Of a DNA stretch of 8,772 bases, positions 5,506 to 8,772 are shown in pieces (position 1 is the stretch's first letter; the number at the start of each line of letters is the position of its first letter). Source of the stretch: Thermoleophilia bacterium. GTDB lineage: Bacteria; Actinomycetota; Thermoleophilia; Gaiellales; JAICJC01. Under the pieces are notes generated by a model. The model was not told the DNA's origin. It made no database searches and saw only the letters and a program-made list of their open reading frames with translations. The position numbers and the translations under genes are program-made. The stretch is from the NCBI GenBank assembly GCA_025928435.1, contig JAICJM010000173.1:1-8772 (forward strand). Reading direction: 5' to 3'.

Positions 5506-6500
5506 TCGCCCAGACGGCGGCGGAGCCGCGCGACAGCGCCCGGCTGCTGGTGTACGACCGCCCCGCCGGCGCCGTCCGCCATCGCCGCTTCCGCGACCTC
5601 CTGGACGAGCTGCGGCCCGACGACCTCGTCGTGCTGAACGACACCCGCGTCCTGCCCGTGCGCGTGCGCACCCGGCGCGCGAGCGGGGGAGCCGCCGAGG
5701 TGCTGCTGCTCGAACCGCAGCCCGACCGGACGTGGGAGGCGCTCGCCCGCCCGGCGCGCCGGCTGCGGGACGGCGAGACCGTCACAGCCGGGGAGCTCGC
5801 GATCACGATCGAGCGCCACCTCGATGAGGGACGAGTGATCGTCCGGCTCCGAACCTCGGGGACTGTCCCCGCCGAAGAGGGGACAGTCCCCATCGAGGCC
5901 GCGCTGGAGAAGGTCGGCGAGATGCCGCTCCCGCCGTACATCCACGAGCGGCCCGCCGACCCGCAGCGCTACCAGACGGTCTACGCCCGCCATCCCGGCT
6001 CGGCCGCCGCGCCCACCGCCGGCCTGCACTTCACGCCCGAGCTGCTCGCAGCGCTCCGCGCCCGGCACGAGGTGGTGGAGGTGACGCTCGGCGTCGGCCT
6101 CGACACCTTCCGGCCCGTGACAGAGGACGACCTCGACGACCACCCGATGCACAGCGAGGCCTACGCCGTGACCCCGGCGGCCGCCGGCGCAATTGACGCC
6201 GCGCGCGCCGCCAATCGACGCATCGTCGCCGTGGGCACGACCACCGTCCGCGTCCTCGAGACGGTGTGGCGCGGGGCGGAGCGCGGCCCGCTCGAGGGGC
6301 GCACGCGGCTCCTGATCGAGCCCGGACACCGCTTTCGGGCCGTCGGCGCGCTCGTCACGAACTTCCACCTGCCCCGATCGACGTTGCTCGCGCTCGTGAT
6401 GGCGTTCGCCGGAACGGATGAGGTGCGGGGCCTCTACCACGCCGCCGTCGAGGAGAAGTACCGCTTCTACAGCTTCGGCGATGCGATGCTGCTCCTGTGA
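5463..6500 (+). CDS. queA: S-adenosylmethionine:tRNA ribosyltransferase-isomerase QueA
   Basis: QueA transfers the ribosyl group of S-adenosylmethionine to 7-aminomethyl-7-deazaguanine in tRNA and isomerises it to epoxyqueuosine, the step after Tgt. The 345-residue protein carries the family motifs in order: DYHLPPGLIAQTAAEPRDS at the N-terminus, LNDTRV (Asn59), MPLPPYI (154-160), RYQTVYA (169-175), GSAAAPTAGLHFT (179-191), GTTTVRVLE, TNFHLPRSTLL, and RFYSFGDAM near the end. The GTG at 5463 is the only start that retains the conserved N-terminus; it lies inside the upstream gene and has no good binding site. Residues 133-143 (GTVPAEEGTVP) are an unusual duplicated peptide encoded by two palindromic repeats, just before MPLPPYI where the beta-barrel domain rejoins the catalytic domain. 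The frame is intact, so I expect a functional enzyme. Its stop overlaps tgt as GTGA. Confidence 0.96.
   Translation: MRTDDLDYHLPPGLIAQTAAEPRDSARLLVYDRPAGAVRHRRFRDLLDELRPDDLVVLNDTRVLPVRVRTRRASGGAAEVLLLEPQPDRTWEALARPARRLRDGETVTAGELAITIERHLDEGRVIVRLRTSGTVPAEEGTVPIEAALEKVGEMPLPPYIHERPADPQRYQTVYARHPGSAAAPTAGLHFTPELLAALRARHEVVEVTLGVGLDTFRPVTEDDLDDHPMHSEAYAVTPAAAGAIDAARAANRRIVAVGTTTVRVLETVWRGAERGPLEGRTRLLIEPGHRFRAVGALVTNFHLPRSTLLALVMAFAGTDEVRGLYHAAVEEKYRFYSFGDAMLLL
5858..5891 (+). repeat. Inverted pair of 13-base palindromes inside queA
   Basis: GGGGACTGTCCCC (5858-5870) and its exact reverse complement GGGGACAGTCCCC (5879-5891) flank the 8-base spacer GCCGAAGA. Each is itself palindromic around one central base, and the centres are 21 bases apart. 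The same 13-mer occurs twice at 2738-2770. The unit is read in frame as GTVP-AEE-GTVP within QueA. Confidence 0.92.
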
Positions 6501-7648
6501 GCTCGCCGTTCCGCATCACGGCCACCGACGGCGGCGCCCGCGCCGGCGTGCTCGAGACCGCCCACGGGCCGGTCGAGACGCCGGTCTTCATGCCCGTCGG
6601 CACAAAGGCGAGCGTGAAGGCGATGCTGCCGTCCGAGCTGCGCGACCTGGGCGCCCGGATCGTGCTCGCGAACGCCTACCACCTGTACTTCCGCCCCGGC
6701 GCCGAGCTGATCGACGAGATGGGCGGGGTGGCCCGGTTCAGCGGCTGGGACGGGCCGGTGCTGACCGACTCGGGCGGCTTCCAGGTGTTCTCGCTCCTGC
6801 ACACGGCGACCCGCATCGACGACGAGGGGGTGCGCTTCCGCTCGGTCTACGACGGCTCCCGGCACCACTTCACACCCGAGGTCGCCATGCGCGTCCAGCG
6901 CCTGCTGCGCTCGGACATCGCGATGGCGTTCGACGAGTGCCCGCCCGCCGGCGTCGACCGCGCCCGGGTGGAGGCCGCCGTGCGCCGCACCGGCCTCTGG
7001 GCCGCCCGCAGCCGCGCCCAGCCGCGAGCCGAGGGCCAGCTCGGGTTCGGCATCGTCCAGGGCGGCATCGACCTCGAGCTGCGCCGCCGCAGCGCGGAGG
7101 AGATCGTCGGCATCGGGTTCGACGGCTACGCCGTCGGTGGCCTCTCGGTGGGGGAGGAGCGCGAGCCGATGCTCGACACGCTCGAGGCGACGACCGAGCT
7201 CCTCCCGGCCGACCGCGCCCGCTACCTGATGGGCGTGGGCGACCCGGAGGGCCTGATCGAGGGCATCGCCCGGGGCGTGGACATGTTCGACTGCGTGCTC
7301 CCGACCCGACTCGGCCGCACGGGCTCCGCGCTCGTCCCCGCCGGGCGGATCAACCTGCGCAACGCCGCCTACGCGACCGACCAGGCGCCGCTCGTGGAGG
7401 GCTGCACGTGCCCCGCCTGCGCCCGCTTCTCGCGCGCCTACATCCGCCACCTGATCACGCAGTCGGAGATCTCGGGCCTGCGCCTGCTCACGATCCACAA
7501 CCTGCACCATCTGCTCGACCTCGCCTCCCGCGCCCGGGCCGCGATCGCGGCCGGCCGGTTCGCCGATCTGCGCGCCGAGGTGGCAGAATCGGCCGACTCG
7601 AAGCACCATGAGGCGGTGGCCAAAGCATCTAGACTTCCGGACTCGTGA
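6497..7648 (+). CDS. tgt: Queuine/preQ1 tRNA-guanine transglycosylase Tgt
   Basis: Tgt exchanges guanine 34 of GUN-anticodon tRNAs (Asp, Asn, His, Tyr) for preQ1, the base that QueA then modifies. The 383-residue TIM-barrel enzyme shows Asp91 in LTDSGGFQVFS (general base), QGGID, a YAVGGLSVGE segment, and DMFDCVLPTR with the nucleophile Asp265. The zinc site is complete: Cys303, Cys305 and Cys308 in G-C-T-C-P-A-C, with His334 in LTIHNLHH. The numbering is one above the E. coli sites. The GTG overlaps the queA stop and lacks a binding site, suggesting coupling. The last 21 or so residues, after RFADLRAEV, are an extra low-conservation tail; its DNA contains a possible promoter for secD, and its stop overlaps the secD GTG. 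Confidence 0.97.
   Translation: MSSPFRITATDGGARAGVLETAHGPVETPVFMPVGTKASVKAMLPSELRDLGARIVLANAYHLYFRPGAELIDEMGGVARFSGWDGPVLTDSGGFQVFSLLHTATRIDDEGVRFRSVYDGSRHHFTPEVAMRVQRLLRSDIAMAFDECPPAGVDRARVEAAVRRTGLWAARSRAQPRAEGQLGFGIVQGGIDLELRRRSAEEIVGIGFDGYAVGGLSVGEEREPMLDTLEATTELLPADRARYLMGVGDPEGLIEGIARGVDMFDCVLPTRLGRTGSALVPAGRINLRNAAYATDQAPLVEGCTCPACARFSRAYIRHLITQSEISGLRLLTIHNLHHLLDLASRARAAIAAGRFADLRAEVAESADSKHHEAVAKASRLPDS
7630..7635 (+). promoter_or_regulatory. Possible -10 element for secD inside the tgt tail
   Basis: TAGACT fits the actinobacterial -10 pattern TANNNT and lies in a locally AT-richer patch, ending 9 bases before the secD GTG. That GTG has no Shine-Dalgarno site, so transcription from here would give an almost leaderless secD mRNA. 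No convincing -35 is seen 16-19 bases upstream. Confidence 0.3.
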
Positions 7649-8772
7649 GCGAGAAACGCCGCAACCTGGGCATCCTGGCGGTGGTGATCGCGCTGATGGC
7701 GGCCGCGCTGACGACGGTCGCCGTGCGCGGGTTCACCCTGGGCCTCGACCTCCGCGGAGGGCTCGAGGTGGTGCTGAAGGCCCGTCCGATCCACGGGAAC
7801 TCGATCTCCTCGACGGACCTTCAGAATGCGGCGAACGTGATGCGCAAGCGCATCGACCCGCGCGGCATCCTGCAGCCCGAGATCCGCACGTCGACGGCGG
7901 ACAACACGATCGACATCTCGATCCCGGGCGTGAAGGACCCGAACGCCGTCGCGGACCTCCTGGTCGCGGGGCAGCTGCAGGCCTTCGACTTCTACTCGAC
8001 GCTCACGCCGGTCTCGCGCGTCTCCACGTACCAGGCCCATCCGCGCTCGCTCTACGCGATGCTGACGGCGGCCAAGGGCGACCTCAAACCGGGCGCCGCC
8101 CCGGCCGGGTGGGCGCTCTTCAACGCGAAGACGCACAACCTCGTCTCCCGCGGCGGCATCCGCTCGCGGATCGAGCCGCAGAAGGCCCAGGTGCTGAACG
8201 ACATCCACCTGCGCGCCCAGCCGAAGGGCACCGTCTGGCGGGCCGTCCCCGCCGGCGACGCAGCCGTGAGCTGCGAGGTCGCGAACGGCTGCCCCGACGT
8301 CACCAACGGCGCAGCGGCGGTCGTCTGGTACCTGTTCCACCTGCCGACGAGCGATCAGGACATCGTCACGGGCAGCGAGATCTCGAGCGCGCAGGCGACG
8401 ACCGATCAGAACGGCGCGCCGATCGTCTCACTCCAGTACAAGAACGGCGGCGGCTCCGACTTCCACCACATCACCGCCCAGATCGCGAACGAGGGCGTCG
8501 CCGCCCAGCGGCCGCTGCCGAACGCGATCGTGGTCGACAACAAGCTGGTCGCCGCGCCGACGATCGACTACCGCCAGTTCCCGACCGGCATCGACGCCGA
8601 CTCGCCGACCACCCCGGGCAGCGAGATCACCGGCCTCACGACCTCGGACGCGAGCCGGATCGCGCTCGAGATCCAGTCGGGCACGCTGCCGGTGAAGTTC
8701 TCGCCGTACTCGCAGCAGCTGGTCTCGGCGTCGCTCGGCAAGGACTCGCTCCGAAACGGCGTCATCGCCGGC
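7645..8772 (+). CDS. secD: Protein translocase subunit SecD, 5' part (runs off the window)
   Basis: SecD, with SecF, uses the proton gradient to help SecYEG export proteins across the cytoplasmic membrane. The frame is open from the GTG at 7645 to the last base, giving 376 residues without a stop, so the C-terminal membrane domain is missing. The N-terminus has a basic start (SEKRRN), transmembrane helix 1 (about 8-28) and the family signature GLDLRGG (33-39). The large exported P1 region follows, with V-M-R-K-R-I-D and ISIPGVKDPNAVADLL in its base, then AIVVDNKLVAAPTI and SGTLPVKFSP. The sequence ends at SLRNGVIAG, where helix 2 normally begins. The region between about 125 and 230 is a lineage-specific part of P1 containing Cys210 and Cys216. 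The GTG overlaps the tgt stop. No yajC lies upstream; secF would be expected beyond the window. Confidence 0.96.
   Translation, partial: MSEKRRNLGILAVVIALMAAALTTVAVRGFTLGLDLRGGLEVVLKARPIHGNSISSTDLQNAANVMRKRIDPRGILQPEIRTSTADNTIDISIPGVKDPNAVADLLVAGQLQAFDFYSTLTPVSRVSTYQAHPRSLYAMLTAAKGDLKPGAAPAGWALFNAKTHNLVSRGGIRSRIEPQKAQVLNDIHLRAQPKGTVWRAVPAGDAAVSCEVANGCPDVTNGAAAVVWYLFHLPTSDQDIVTGSEISSAQATTDQNGAPIVSLQYKNGGGSDFHHITAQIANEGVAAQRPLPNAIVVDNKLVAAPTIDYRQFPTGIDADSPTTPGSEITGLTTSDASRIALEIQSGTLPVKFSPYSQQLVSASLGKDSLRNGVIAG

Noticed and set aside
3793..7609. Long open frames on the - strand opposite ruvA-ruvB and queA-tgt (for example 3793-5496, 4986-6440, 6467-7609)
   Set aside because: They are antisense to well-supported genes, rich in Arg, Gly, Asp and Val from reversed GC-rich codons, and show no recognisable motifs.

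Overview
The window is a very GC-rich bacterial chromosome segment (about 70% GC by eye) with every real gene on the + strand. The order pdxS-pdxT-yebC-(small gene)-ruvC-ruvA-ruvB-(small gene)-queA-tgt-secD points to the Actinomycetota. That phylum keeps pdxS-pdxT-yebC-ruvCAB close to secD, and the LexA-type SOS box before ruvC fits the Gram-positive/actinobacterial consensus. A queuosine pair (queA-tgt) between ruvB and secD, and no yajC before secD, make a deep-branching class (for example Thermoleophilia-like) more likely than Streptomyces or Mycobacterium. This placement is inference from gene order and base composition only.

Region 1 (53-2709) is a tightly packed unit. PdxS and PdxT form the two-subunit pyridoxal 5'-phosphate synthase. 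They are followed by a YebC/TACO1-family protein and by an unrecognised 142-residue protein with DUF6228-like features. pdxS and pdxT overlap by 11 bases, and pdxT and yebC by 4.

Region 2 (2710-2861) is the only sizeable intergenic gap, 152 bases, and it is crowded. It holds a near-perfect 31-base palindrome that contains the stop codon of the upstream gene and looks like a bidirectional terminator. Next come two direct copies of GGGGACTGTCCCC, a second 33-base imperfect palindrome related to the first, a perfect LexA box, and a -10 element so close to ruvC that its mRNA may be leaderless.

Region 3 (2862-8772) is a second co-directional run. RuvC, RuvA and RuvB (Holliday-junction resolvase and branch-migration motor) are joined by ATGA overlaps. 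A small membrane-anchored protein with a Coa1/Tim21-like pattern follows, overlapping queA by 43 bases. QueA and Tgt (tRNA queuosine modification) and the 5' part of secD (protein export) are joined by GTGA overlaps. secD runs off the window.

The least ordinary signal is a family of 13-base odd palindromes (GGGGTCAGACCCC, GGGGACTGTCCCC and its reverse complement, GGTGCCTGACACC). It occurs four times in the ruvC upstream gap and twice, in inverted orientation, inside queA. There it encodes an in-frame duplicated GTVP peptide at a domain junction. This looks like a mobile or amplified small palindromic repeat that has entered both intergenic and coding DNA. I cannot identify the family from sequence alone.

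No stretch over 300 bases lacks a gene. I saw no tRNA, rRNA, CRISPR array, insertion sequence or phage gene.
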